DNA of 12,381 nt from an uncultured Bacilli bacterium (lineage in GTDB: Bacteria > Bacillota_I > Bacilli_A > RF39 > UBA660). Of this stretch, positions 5,065 to 11,990 are shown one piece after another (the stretch's first letter is position 1; every line of letters starts with the position of its first letter). Location: contig CANQNA010000032.1 of NCBI GenBank assembly GCA_947625005.1, forward strand, positions 1-12,381. Direction: 5' to 3'. Made by a program: the position numbers and the translations under genes. A model generated the notes under the pieces. That model searched no databases and was not told the DNA's origin. It saw only the letters and a list, made by a program, of their open reading frames with translations.

Positions 5065-5712
5065 TTAATCCTCCTTCGGTCTATAAACTCCATCTTCTCC
5101 CTTGACACTTTCTATTGCTTTAAGGCTTTTGCCTGAATTTATAGCATCTATATTTGCTAAAATTTGTTTCATATCACTTTCCATTTCGTGTTTTATAACC
5201 TGAGGTGCTTGTGCTTCTACCATTCCAAATTCTGATTTTGCCCTAAATATTGTTGAAATTTCTCTTATATCTCCTCTTTGTGCCATTGATAAATGTATAT
5301 CTACTAAATAATCATCTATTTTTTGCATTATTTCTCTGCGTTCAAAGTCATCACTTTGTTTCCAATTGTTATATGTAACTGTACTTACTCCAGCAAAACT
5401 ACAAAAATCTTCTTTTGTTGGGATATATGATGTTTTCTTATTTATTTCTTGTATAAACTTTTTATAGTATTCGAACAATATTGCAAGTTCTGTTGTACTA
5501 TATTTTGGAGAAACTCCTATTGTATTTTTTTGACTTAATAATGATTTTAATTCTATTATTGATAGATTTTCTCCTTCTTCAACGTGTTTTAATTTATATG
5601 CTAAATCAAACATTTTCTGTTCCATAATTTCTTTTAGCTTATCTTGATATTCCTTTTTTACCAATTCTGTTTTTACTTTTGTTAGTTTTTCTTGCTGTTC
5701 TTTTCGTTCCAT
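5065..5712 (-). CDS. Putative terminase small subunit-like HTH protein
   Basis: This is 215 residues from ATG 5712. That ATG has no ribosome binding site. The open frame continues upstream to an ACG at 5781, which is 7 bases after a perfect AAGGAGGG, so the real protein may be 238 residues. The N-terminus is a charged helix. Residues 99-118 form a helix-turn-helix (KEDFCSFAGVSTVTYNNW). A helical oligomerisation-like segment follows (REIMQKIDDYLVDIHLSMAQ), then TIFRAKSEFGMVEAQAP (154-170), a C-terminal pattern I associate with phage small terminase subunits. That role is to recognise viral DNA for packaging. The order after RusA and a zinc-finger gene fits. No large subunit is in the window, so the call stays tentative. 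Confidence 0.5.
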   Translation of the reverse strand: MERKEQQEKLTKVKTELVKKEYQDKLKEIMEQKMFDLAYKLKHVEEGENLSIIELKSLLSQKNTIGVSPKYSTTELAILFEYYKKFIQEINKKTSYIPTKEDFCSFAGVSTVTYNNWKQSDDFERREIMQKIDDYLVDIHLSMAQRGDIREISTIFRAKSEFGMVEAQAPQVIKHEMESDMKQILANIDAINSGKSLKAIESVKGEDGVYRPKED

Positions 5713-5795
5713 TTTTTTAGAATCTAATGTTTCTTTTTGTCTTGCTATTTTTTCTTCTTTTTTATTTTTTTGCTTGTCCGTACTAATCCCTCCTT
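5713..5795 (-). promoter_or_regulatory. Ideal ribosome binding site with ACG in place of ATG
   Basis: AAGGAGGG (5788-5795) is followed, after the 7-base spacer GATTAGT, by ACG (5779-5781) and 22 more open codons in the frame of the terminase-like protein. The neighbouring gene at 5062 uses GGAGG with the same 7-base spacing before ATG. So ACG occupies the expected start position. It is either a rare near-cognate start or a mutated or miscalled ATG. The extension would overlap the end of the zinc-finger gene by 37 bases. Confidence 0.6.
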
Positions 5796-6428
5796 ATTTG
5801 GATTATATTGTCTTTTATCTCTATTTTTTATGTATTCAACTACATATTGGTTTGGATTTGATATTAACCCTTGAATTAAATGCCTTAACATTTCTTGTTT
5901 ATCCTTAATAATTCTTCTATCTGGTCTATTCTCAATATACTTTCTTATAATCTTTAACATATCATCTTCATACACAACATCTTTTTTCATTTCATTTTCT
6001 ATATCATGTAGAAATATTTGGTCTGTTTTATCTTTCTTACTCTGTTCTGGATTAAGTTTTCTTATTGCTTCTACTATTTCAAATCTAATTGCTCCTAATT
6101 TTCTTGCTAATTCTATTACATCAGTAAAATCTTCTGTCTCAGCACTATGTATCGCTCTATCGGTACTAGAATATATTATTTTCTTTTCTTCTTTTTGTTC
6201 TATTATTCTATTTTTAGTACCTTCGAGAATTTTCATTTTCTTTGCATACCATCTTCTATTAGCTTCATTTTTCATTTTTCTAATACACTCTGGTTTTCTG
6301 CAATAATCTCTTTTTCTTCCTCTTTTAGGTTGCTCTATTATATTTCCACAATATTTACACCTATTCTCTGTTTTATCTACTCCATTTAGTATTCTAGTTG
6401 CTTTTAATTCATCATCACCTAAATCCAC
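5745..6428 (-). CDS. Zinc-finger phage protein (227 aa)
   Basis: The start is GTG 6428, placed by AAAGGAGG (6436-6443) 7 bases upstream; the frame reaches further back, but without a signal. A four-cysteine zinc motif is clear: C24-x2-C27 in CKYCGN, and C43 and C48 in RKRDYCRKPECIRK, separated by the basic PKRGRKR. A helical middle (DVIELARKLGAIRFEIVEAI) and a basic region follow. The C-terminus is nearly all lysine, read from an A-rich tract. Zinc knuckle plus basic tails suggest nucleic-acid binding. I do not recognise a named family. Confidence 0.6.
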   Translation of the reverse strand: MDLGDDELKATRILNGVDKTENRCKYCGNIIEQPKRGRKRDYCRKPECIRKMKNEANRRWYAKKMKILEGTKNRIIEQKEEKKIIYSSTDRAIHSAETEDFTDVIELARKLGAIRFEIVEAIRKLNPEQSKKDKTDQIFLHDIENEMKKDVVYEDDMLKIIRKYIENRPDRRIIKDKQEMLRHLIQGLISNPNQYVVEYIKNRDKRQYNPNKEGLVRTSKKIKKKKK

Positions 6429-6430
6429 TT

Positions 6431-6619
6431 TTATTCCTCCTTTGCGTCGTTTCTTATACAATTACAAATATCATCTTCTGTTTGCATTGTAATTGTCTGT
6501 GTTGTATATTTCTCTTTATTTATTCCAAAATATAATGCTGTTCCTATAGTTAATATACCAAGTATTATCAATATCACTAAAAGAACTGGCAATATATAAT
6601 CGCATACAAAATCCCACAT
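6431..6619 (-). CDS. Small single-pass membrane protein (62 aa)
   Basis: ATG 6619 follows AAAGGAGG (6627-6634). Residues 8-32 (YILPVLLVILIILGILTIG and onward) form a clear membrane helix. A 30-residue hydrophilic tail with two cysteines (CNC, near residue 52) follows. Its stop lies 2 bases from the GTG of the zinc-finger gene, and that gene's ribosome binding site lies inside its last codons. The function is unknown. There is no lysis module nearby to support a holin call. Confidence 0.6.
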   Translation of the reverse strand: MWDFVCDYILPVLLVILIILGILTIGTALYFGINKEKYTTQTITMQTEDDICNCIRNDAKEE

Positions 6620-6621
6620 AA

Positions 6622-6927
6622 TTATTCCTCCTTTGCATATTCTATATATTCTTCTTGTTCCTTGTCTCTAATTTCCGCTACTTTATTATTCTTTAATTCA
6701 GGATATTTTTTTTGTACTTGTCTTCTCGCTCTTGTTATACTCTCAAAACTTATTCCTTTGCTTTTTGCACTAAACATTACTTGTGCAAATGTTTTTCCTA
6801 CTTCAAAAGGATATAATTCCCTAATTACTTCTAAAATTAAATAACAATCATCTTCTCTTGCTAATTCTGATTTTCTTAATATTCCTTCAACAACTTTTTC
6901 TAAATTTCTTAATCTTGCAATTTTCAT
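6622..6927 (-). CDS. Conserved phage protein of unknown function (101 aa)
   Basis: ATG 6927 follows AAAGGAGG (6937-6944). The protein is helical and charged: LRNLEKVVEGILRKSELARE, then ECC-free helices, and the segment GISFESITRARRQVQKKYPE (58-77), which I recall from uncharacterised proteins near RusA-type genes in Clostridia and Bacilli phages (memory, not a search). The arginine-rich helix suggests nucleic-acid contact. It is cotranscribed with rusA and the 55-residue gene. Confidence 0.55.
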   Translation of the reverse strand: MKIARLRNLEKVVEGILRKSELAREDDCYLILEVIRELYPFEVGKTFAQVMFSAKSKGISFESITRARRQVQKKYPELKNNKVAEIRDKEQEEYIEYAKEE

Positions 6928-6931
6928 TTGT

Positions 6932-7099
6932 TTATCCCTCCTTTAAAAACACTCCATCTTGCATTTCTGTTCCTGTTATTTCAAATACTTCTCCTATTGC
7001 AGAACCACTTTCAAGAGGGTTATCATCATTTAATAAAATCAATACTTCCTTATCTAAATCAAATTTATTTAATTTACCTATCAATTCACTAACTTTCAT
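6932..7099 (-). CDS. Small phage protein (55 aa)
   Basis: ATG 7099 overlaps the rusA stop by one base (TAATG), and AAAGGTGG lies 10 bases upstream. The opening MKVSELIGKLNKFDLDKEVL and the later acidic turn, strand EVFEIT and DGVFL resemble a common class of small phage proteins with a helix followed by short strands. No function is known to me. It is translationally coupled to rusA. Confidence 0.6.
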   Translation of the reverse strand: MKVSELIGKLNKFDLDKEVLILLNDDNPLESGSAIGEVFEITGTEMQDGVFLKEG

Positions 7100-7488
7100 T
7101 ACTCTTTCCACCTTTCATAATTTTCTACTTTTGTTATTTCTATCTCTATGCGAGGTTTTTGTTTGTCATATAATACCAAGCTACCATTATGACTAGCGAC
7201 TACATCTCTATTATCATCAGCTATTACTTTTGCCTTAACCAACATATCATCTAATGCTTCTAACAAATTGGTTAAATCTACTTTTCTTTTACTATCTCTA
7301 TAAAATATTGCTTTAATATTTAATGGATAATCTATTTTTTTTCTATATTTGCTTGGTATTAATAACAAACACTCTTTTTCAAATTCTCTATATTGTTTGC
7401 TAGGTATTAACATAGGTCTACCTTTGCACATTATTATTTGTGAGCTATTCTTTTTTGTACGAGGTACTACATTTATTGTAAAATTCCT
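7099..7488 (-). CDS. rusA: RusA-family Holliday junction resolvase (abnormal start codon)
   Basis: The product resolves four-way junctions during phage recombination or replication. The family signature is clear: FTINVVPRTKKNS at the N-terminus, SKQYREFEKECL, then KRKVDLTNLLEALDD and VIADDNRDV, which carry acidic residues matching E. coli RusA D70 and D91. The second Asp of the DLDN form is Thr here, as I recall in many Gram-positive phage members. The start is the problem. GGAGG (7496-7500) has no ATG, GTG or TTG at proper distance; the codon 7 bases after it is AGG (7486-7488), where ATG would give a normal 129-residue RusA. Alternatives are ATT at 7491 or a TTG at 7512 inside the upstream gene without a binding site. 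Confidence 0.85.
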   Translation of the reverse strand, partial: RNFTINVVPRTKKNSSQIIMCKGRPMLIPSKQYREFEKECLLLIPSKYRKKIDYPLNIKAIFYRDSKRKVDLTNLLEALDDMLVKAKVIADDNRDVVASHNGSLVLYDKQKPRIEIEITKVENYERWKE

Positions 7489-7500
7489 AATTATTCCTCC
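7486..7500 (-). promoter_or_regulatory. Ribosome binding site of rusA followed by AGG instead of ATG
   Basis: GGAGG at 7496-7500, spacer AATAATT (7 bases), then AGG at 7486-7488. This is the same 7-base geometry seen before ATG 5062, GTG 6428 and TTG 11565. AGG is not an accepted bacterial start, so this is a one-base loss of ATG, a sequence error, or initiation at the nearby ATT. Confidence 0.6.
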
Positions 7501-8342
7501 TATATATGACAATCTACTATTATTAAATATTTATCTTGATTTTCTGGTTTATTTATAGTTTCTGTAAATTTTTCAATAAAGGCTAATTCGCTATCCTTTG
7601 TATCGTCTGCTACAGCCCACCAGCCCATTTTTCCTTTTTCATGCCAGCCTGTTTCATCTAATAAAGCCCAACAAGTAAATGTGCTTTGAATTTTAGCATA
7701 ATTTTCTTTGGTCTCATATCTTTCTGTATAATATTCTTTTTCATACCTAGTCCACTTAATATCTTCTTTTTCTTCTTCCGTTTTTGGTTCTTGACCTTCA
7801 ACGTAAATTTCCCAAAATCTAATTGCTTTGTTATATGTATTCTTAAATTCTATTGCTCTTTGAAAATCAATATCTTTTATTCTTGCACCATCTACCCATT
7901 TGTATCCTTCTGGTGCTTCTTTACTATTGCTTTCTAAGTTACCCCAAGAAGGATTACCTTCAATAACATCATTATTATTTTTCTTAGTAAGAAGAATATT
8001 GTGCCATCTTCCACCTATTTCATACCAATCCCATCTTGAATCTGGATTATATGTACTTAATTCATTTCCATCCTCATCATATTGTTCATCATCATATATT
8101 CCAAGTTTATAAAATTCTTCATCTGAATTAGCTTTAATATATTTCAAATCATATTTATCTAATTCTTTTCCTTCTGCTTTCCTTTTTAATGCTTCTTCCT
8201 TTCTTTCCTTATAATCTTTTATTATATCCTCTTTTGTTTTATATATATAAGGTTTTACTTCTAAACCCTCATCATAAGGTGCTAACATACTTTTTAATTT
8301 ATTTATATCATCTGTAATAACAGCTACTGTATAATGACTCAT
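7500..8342 (-). CDS. Conserved phage protein, function unknown (280 aa)
   Basis: ATG 8342 follows AGGTG with a 6-base gap; a GTG at 8351 overlaps that signal and is rejected. The opening SHYTVAVITDD with LAPYDEG, the centre NPDSRWDWYEIGGRWHN (99-115) and the aromatic block WALLDETGWHEKGKMGWW, ending IIVDCHI, identify a protein type I know from phages and plasmids of many hosts and always without a function. The GGRW core and many tryptophans suggest one compact domain, interrupted here by charged, lysine/glutamate-rich insertions (45-68 and 185-215). There are no membrane segments. It lies directly upstream of rusA, and its stop codon overlaps rusA's ribosome binding site. Confidence 0.65.
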   Translation of the reverse strand: MSHYTVAVITDDINKLKSMLAPYDEGLEVKPYIYKTKEDIIKDYKERKEEALKRKAEGKELDKYDLKYIKANSDEEFYKLGIYDDEQYDEDGNELSTYNPDSRWDWYEIGGRWHNILLTKKNNNDVIEGNPSWGNLESNSKEAPEGYKWVDGARIKDIDFQRAIEFKNTYNKAIRFWEIYVEGQEPKTEEEKEDIKWTRYEKEYYTERYETKENYAKIQSTFTCWALLDETGWHEKGKMGWWAVADDTKDSELAFIEKFTETINKPENQDKYLIIVDCHI

Positions 8343-8370
8343 TTTTTTCACCTAATCCTTTCTTAAATAC

Positions 8371-8541
8371 TTATTTTTTTCCAAACATACCAAACAATTG
8401 ATTTACTATATCATCTGCATTATTATCTCTTATAAACATAGGGCAATTTCTACATTCATATTCATCTATTGCTTTATCTTTTAGACTACATCTAAAATAT
8501 TTTGTAGTATTACCTTCTACTTTTATCCATTTACATTGCAT
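8371..8541 (-). CDS. Small cysteine-rich (zinc-ribbon-like) protein (56 aa)
   Basis: ATG 8541 follows GGAGGAG, 5 bases upstream, which overlaps the end of the preceding gene. Cysteines at 3, 18, 30 and 33 (MQCKWIK, YFRCSL, YECRNCPMF) could hold one zinc ion as a small ribbon. The C-terminus is NQLFGMFGKK. Small zinc ribbons in phage early operons often contact RNA polymerase or nucleic acid. No specific role is visible here. Confidence 0.65.
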   Translation of the reverse strand: MQCKWIKVEGNTTKYFRCSLKDKAIDEYECRNCPMFIRDNNADDIVNQLFGMFGKK

Positions 8542-8543
8542 TG

Positions 8544-8723
8544 TTACTCCTCCTTATTTTCTATCACATCTAAATATTCTAAATGCTCTAGTATTCCGTT
8601 TGATAATTTTTCAATTTGCATTATTCCTTTTATTCTTAATTCTTTATTTTCTATATAATGTAAATCTCCACATATTTGAAGTATTTCTTTTGCTTTTTCC
8701 AATGCAAAATCTTTTGCTGTCAT
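8544..8723 (-). CDS. Small helical protein (59 aa)
   Basis: ATG 8723 overlaps the previous gene's TGA as ATGA, a classic coupled junction. AAAGGAGGG is 7 bases upstream. The product is two or three acidic helices (FALEKAKEILQICGDLHYIE; MQIEKLSNGILEHLEYLD). No family is recognised. Confidence 0.6.
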   Translation of the reverse strand: MTAKDFALEKAKEILQICGDLHYIENKELRIKGIMQIEKLSNGILEHLEYLDVIENKEE

Positions 8724-8881
8724 TTCTTTCCCTCCTTTAATGCTTTATAATATCTTTCTTGCCAATCGCTATATGCTGGTACAAATCCGTTACAATGTTT
8801 TACTCCATTAAAGTTCTCTAAAAGCAATTTATTACAACCATAGCAATAATAGCAAACTGTATCTTTTTCTAATTGTTTCAT
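8720..8881 (-). CDS. Small cysteine-rich protein (53 aa)
   Basis: ATG 8881 overlaps the TGA of the ParB-like gene (ATGA). No separate ribosome binding site is evident, so translation likely depends on coupling. Cysteines C10, C13, C16 and C30 (VCYYCYGCNK, VKHC) form a CxxCxxC cluster plus one, suggesting a metal site. The C-terminus AYSDWQERYYKALKEGKK is helical. Function unknown. Confidence 0.6.
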   Translation of the reverse strand: MKQLEKDTVCYYCYGCNKLLLENFNGVKHCNGFVPAYSDWQERYYKALKEGKK

Positions 8882-9165
8882 ACTCTTTTCACAGACGCTT
8901 CATTAGCACCTATTTTCTTTGCAATCAAATATGATGTATAACCATCTATTAATACATTATTTCTGTCTATGATTATAGGAACTTTTATCTCTTTGTATCT
9001 GTTATAATAATTCCATCTTTCCTTCATTTTGTTTTTACTAGGATAATGTTTTTTAAAATTATTTGATATTTTTATTTTTTCAAGTAAAATCATTTCTCTA
9101 TCAAAAAATTCTATTGCATTTATCCTAAACCAATATAAAAGTTTTTCTTTTATTTTTTTAAACAT
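8878..9165 (-). CDS. ParB-like (ParB/sulfiredoxin fold) small protein
   Basis: The start is ATG 9165, 8 bases after GGGAGGG; the in-frame TTG at 9171 is too close to that signal. The protein has 95 residues. The N-terminal 40 are basic and aromatic. The C-terminal half reads YKEIKVPIIIDRNNVLIDGY (57-76) and then SYLIAKKIGANEASVKRV. That matches the ParB N-terminal pattern of a strand, a turn, L-DG-Y/H and a helix ending in a G, followed by a strand with V. It lacks a downstream HTH domain and much of the nuclease core, so it is a minimal version. Its role in partition is unproven; related small phage proteins may act in DNA handling. It overlaps both neighbours by 4-8 bases. Confidence 0.5.
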   Translation of the reverse strand: MFKKIKEKLLYWFRINAIEFFDREMILLEKIKISNNFKKHYPSKNKMKERWNYYNRYKEIKVPIIIDRNNVLIDGYTSYLIAKKIGANEASVKRV

Positions 9166-9373
9166 TTTCAAATCCCTCCCATATTTGTTTACTTTCTACT
9201 TTTTCGTATTTCTTTACTTCGTCTAGTAACTCACTTAGTCTATTTTGTATTTTTAATAATTCTGGTAGCCATTTATCAACTTCATTTATGTCACATTCTT
9301 CACAATATCTACAGCCGTTGTAATATCTTGTTAAATTGTGGTTATATTCTTGTTTTAATTTATTTAAATCCAT
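9158..9373 (-). CDS. Small protein with CxxCxxC cluster (71 aa)
   Basis: ATG 9373 lies inside the end of the upstream gene; AAGGA is 6 bases before it. Residues 1-19 form a helix, CRYCEEC (21-27) gives three cysteines in zinc-like spacing, and residues 30-60 form a long helix (EVDKWLPELLKIQNRLSELL). This arrangement suggests a small metal-stabilised helical hairpin. The function is unknown. Confidence 0.55.
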   Translation of the reverse strand: MDLNKLKQEYNHNLTRYYNGCRYCEECDINEVDKWLPELLKIQNRLSELLDEVKKYEKVESKQIWEGFENV

Positions 9374-9597
9374 CCTAATTCCTTTACTTTTTCATTTATT
9401 GCTTGTAATGCATTTATTATAATTGCATGTCTATTTCCTTCTTCACGACCAAATGCTATTACATTATGTCTTAAATCAAATATAATATCGGTTGAATATT
9501 TGTTCTTTCTTGTATATTTAATTTCATTTTTAAAACCATCGTTTGTTTCAATTTTTTCATAACCTAGCTCTTCAAACATTTTATCTGCTTTACTCAT
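9364..9597 (-). CDS. Hypothetical small phage protein (77 aa)
   Basis: ATG 9597 follows TAGGAGG (9605-9611), which includes the helicase stop. The layout is helix (KADKMFEELGYEK), two or three strands (KNEIKYTRKN, STDIIFDLRHNVIAFGR), then helix (HAIIINALQAINEKVKELGW). I recall this alpha-beta-alpha pattern as common among small Gram-positive phage proteins of unknown role placed after replication genes. The four-base-plus overlap with the next gene shows coupling. Confidence 0.6.
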   Translation of the reverse strand: MSKADKMFEELGYEKIETNDGFKNEIKYTRKNKYSTDIIFDLRHNVIAFGREEGNRHAIIINALQAINEKVKELGWI

Positions 9598-9609
9598 AAT
9601 AATTTCCTC

Positions 9610-11565
9610 CTAAAATGGACAAGTATCAACATTGTTAAACATTGTACATTGCTCTTGTATTTCTTTCTCTGTCATTGTTCTTGGTAATTGCTTATATGTT
9701 TTAGTTAATGGGTCATATATTAACCCAACTAATCCACATTTTTCACCCTTTGTCTTTAATACTTCTAATACAGAACTTGCCTGTGTAATATCATATCCTT
9801 CACTTGTCATATATTTTGCTAATCTTTTATATTCGCTATCATCTTCTGTTAAATTGTCTGTTCTAATAATTGAAATTACATTGTAAGCTTTATTTACTAG
9901 GTTAGAACTTCCCATAACATCATATATCGTGATTCTTGTATTTACTTTGTCGATTTTTCGTGGGTGTGCAACTAAATGTATATGTATATTCTTATTTACT
10001 GCAAATGTTCTCAACTTCTCCATTATTTCTTTTTGTTCTCTATATTCATCAGATGAACTTGTATCTATCTGCATAAAATTATCTAACATAAAAACCCTAA
10101 CACCATACTTTACTCTAACTTCTTCCATTGCGTGTAAAATCATATCTATTGTTCTTGCCATTTCATTGTTATATACAAATAAACTATCCGAATACATCTT
10201 GTTTAATCTTTCTATTTCACTATCTTCTACAAACCAATCAATAATTTGTGTCTTCTTATATCTTTTACCTTGTATATGTCCTTTTTCAACTGACTGTTTA
10301 TAAAGGTTATTTTTAAAATCATCTTTTGTCTGTTCTCCATTAAAGTAAAATACCTTTTCTCCTTGTTCTATTGTTTGTTTTGTAATCATTGTCATTGTTG
10401 TAGTTTTTCCTGAATTTCCTGTTATCATAATTTTGCCGTTTCTTCTTACTACCAACATTCCACTAGGCATTGTAAAGCAATAACAATATCCGTCTTTTGT
10501 TGTATATTCTTCAAATTGTTTCTTTTCTCTAGGATTTAAAAAACCAACTAATGTATTTGCTCTTTTTGAATAATTTACTTCATATTCAATCGTTGTATAT
10601 ATGTACTTTCCTTTTTTAGTACCTCTTCTATCAAAAGGTTCAATATTTGCCCTTCTTCCTGTTGCTGTAACAGCAAATTGTATAAAATCTGCATTATTTT
10701 TATTATTACTTGAATAAGAATATCCACTTTTGCATAAACTTCCGTCCCAATATATACATTCTTCTGCAATTACTTTTAATTGTTCATTTGTTCCTTGATA
10801 CCACTCTTTTGGAAATTCTTTTATAGGAATTGGAGCTTTAAAATAGAATCTACTATAACCTAAGTTATTTTCAATTTCTTTATATTCAATCTTCGCATCA
10901 TCTAATAACATTCTAGCTCTTTCAATTTTTCTATTCTTTTTTATATTTACACAACATTGTTTTGTGTTTGTATTTCTAAACGAACCATCACAAATTACCA
11001 TTACCATAACCCTTAATTGTTCATCTGTTAAATCTATACCTTTTCCACTATACTTAAAACTAGTAATTATCTTTCCAGTAAATCCATGTTTAGAAGTATT
11101 GTGCATTTTTATTACATCTTTAATTTGTTTTTTACATATATTACCTTTACTTGTTACATACACTAAATCATGATTTCCTGTTGCCACCATATCGATTGCT
11201 TTTGATTGAAAACTATACATCTTGCTACAAGGTTGTTTTATATATCTTTCTGGGTATTCTAATGTCGCAGTCCCATCTTCGTTATACTGTAAAACTCTTT
11301 CTCCAGCTGTATATTCATCTAACTTTTTCCATTTCTCACCATTAAAATATTCTGTATCTTTATCTAAACAGTTAGTTAGACCTGTCCAAATAGTGATACA
11401 ACCCATTTCAAAGCCTTTTGTAAGTTCATCTAATCTATCTATTCCTGACAATACTCTTTCTTTTGAATTTGTATTGTATTTATAATCACCAAATTTATAA
11501 TAAAGTGGTGGTGTTGGTTGTTTACCAAGTAATTCTGCTTGTTCTTCTTGTGTTACATCTTGCAA
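9610..11565 (-). CDS. DnaB/Twinkle-like replicative helicase interrupted by an intein
   Basis: This is a 651-residue precursor. Residues 66-384 are an intein; the spliced helicase has 332 residues. The RecA-type core shows Walker A assembled as GLTN (62-65) plus SGKT (385-388), a catalytic glutamate in NGEQ (409-412), Walker B VFMLDNF (491-497), the LVAHPRK motif (531-537), and MGSSNLVNKAYNVISI (551-566), as in DnaB C-terminal and Twinkle-type helicases. No DnaB N-terminal or primase domain is attached; priming may come from the CHC2 protein encoded two genes upstream. It unwinds DNA at the phage fork using ATP, and only after splicing, because the intein splits the ATP loop. The start is TTG 11565, fixed by AGGTG 7 bases upstream; no nearby ATG exists. 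Confidence 0.88.
   Translation of the reverse strand: MQDVTQEEQAELLGKQPTPPLYYKFGDYKYNTNSKERVLSGIDRLDELTKGFEMGCITIWTGLTNCLDKDTEYFNGEKWKKLDEYTAGERVLQYNEDGTATLEYPERYIKQPCSKMYSFQSKAIDMVATGNHDLVYVTSKGNICKKQIKDVIKMHNTSKHGFTGKIITSFKYSGKGIDLTDEQLRVMVMVICDGSFRNTNTKQCCVNIKKNRKIERARMLLDDAKIEYKEIENNLGYSRFYFKAPIPIKEFPKEWYQGTNEQLKVIAEECIYWDGSLCKSGYSYSSNNKNNADFIQFAVTATGRRANIEPFDRRGTKKGKYIYTTIEYEVNYSKRANTLVGFLNPREKKQFEEYTTKDGYCYCFTMPSGMLVVRRNGKIMITGNSGKTTTMTMITKQTIEQGEKVFYFNGEQTKDDFKNNLYKQSVEKGHIQGKRYKKTQIIDWFVEDSEIERLNKMYSDSLFVYNNEMARTIDMILHAMEEVRVKYGVRVFMLDNFMQIDTSSSDEYREQKEIMEKLRTFAVNKNIHIHLVAHPRKIDKVNTRITIYDVMGSSNLVNKAYNVISIIRTDNLTEDDSEYKRLAKYMTSEGYDITQASSVLEVLKTKGEKCGLVGLIYDPLTKTYKQLPRTMTEKEIQEQCTMFNNVDTCPF
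10414..11370 (-). mobile_element. Intein with LAGLIDADG homing endonuclease in helicase Walker A
   Basis: This 319-residue insert runs from Cys66 (CLDKDTEYF) to Asn384 (KIMITGN), with Ser385 as the +1 residue. Splicing blocks are visible: A at the N-terminal Cys, B with T129 and H132 (ATGNHDLVYV), F and G with the closing MLVVRRNGKIMITGN. The penultimate residue is Gly, not the usual His. The endonuclease has two LAGLIDADG-type motifs, LRVMVMVICDGSF (D193) and LKVIAEECIYWDGSL (D274). Both acidic residues are kept, so cutting activity is possible. It spreads by cutting intein-free helicase genes. Confidence 0.88.
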
Positions 11566-11567
11566 GG

Positions 11568-11990
11568 CTAATCACCTACTTTTTCTACTAAATCTGCTTT
11601 TATTAAGTCATATAACAAGTCTTCACTCCATACTTCTTCATTAAAATAATCTAAATATCTACTATCTGAGCCATTCAAATAAACTGACATTGATGGCATA
11701 TAATCTAATTTTATACTACCATTACGTTTTTTCATTGCATTACAACATTTATTTTCATATTCTTCTGCAATCTTAATTATTCGTTCAAGTTTTTTAGAAG
11801 TATTATGTTCTTTTATTCCTAAATAATCATACTTATTTGACATTACACTTTGTATACGATATTTATCCATAAAAGTATAATGTTTAAATAAAATTGGATT
11901 TTCTTCGTCTCCATCCCAATATTCTCCATAAGCAAATCCGAATTTTTCTAATTCTTTCATATCGACATTATCTTTTATTTTTAAAAACAT
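11568..11990 (-). CDS. Hypothetical phage protein (140 aa)
   Basis: ATG 11990 lies inside the last codons of the primase-like gene, with AAGGAGG about 10 bases upstream. The sequence begins with a strand-turn pattern MFLKIKDNVDMKELEKFGFA and GEYWDGDEENP. A helix KLERIIKIAEEYENKC and SVYLNGSDSRYLDYF follow. It ends in the helical VWSEDLLYDLIKADLVEKVGD. No domain is recognised. It stands between primase zinc-finger and helicase genes and ends 2 bases before the helicase start, so a replication-associated role is plausible by context only. Confidence 0.55.
   Translation of the reverse strand: MFLKIKDNVDMKELEKFGFAYGEYWDGDEENPILFKHYTFMDKYRIQSVMSNKYDYLGIKEHNTSKKLERIIKIAEEYENKCCNAMKKRNGSIKLDYMPSMSVYLNGSDSRYLDYFNEEVWSEDLLYDLIKADLVEKVGD

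Noticed and set aside
8878..9165. Complete plasmid ParB partition protein
   Set aside because: The protein is far too short, with no central HTH and no parA neighbour. Only a ParB-like core pattern can be supported.
10575..10769. Open frame on the minus strand inside the helicase gene
   Set aside because: It lies in another frame of the intein, has no ribosome binding site and no sensible protein pattern.
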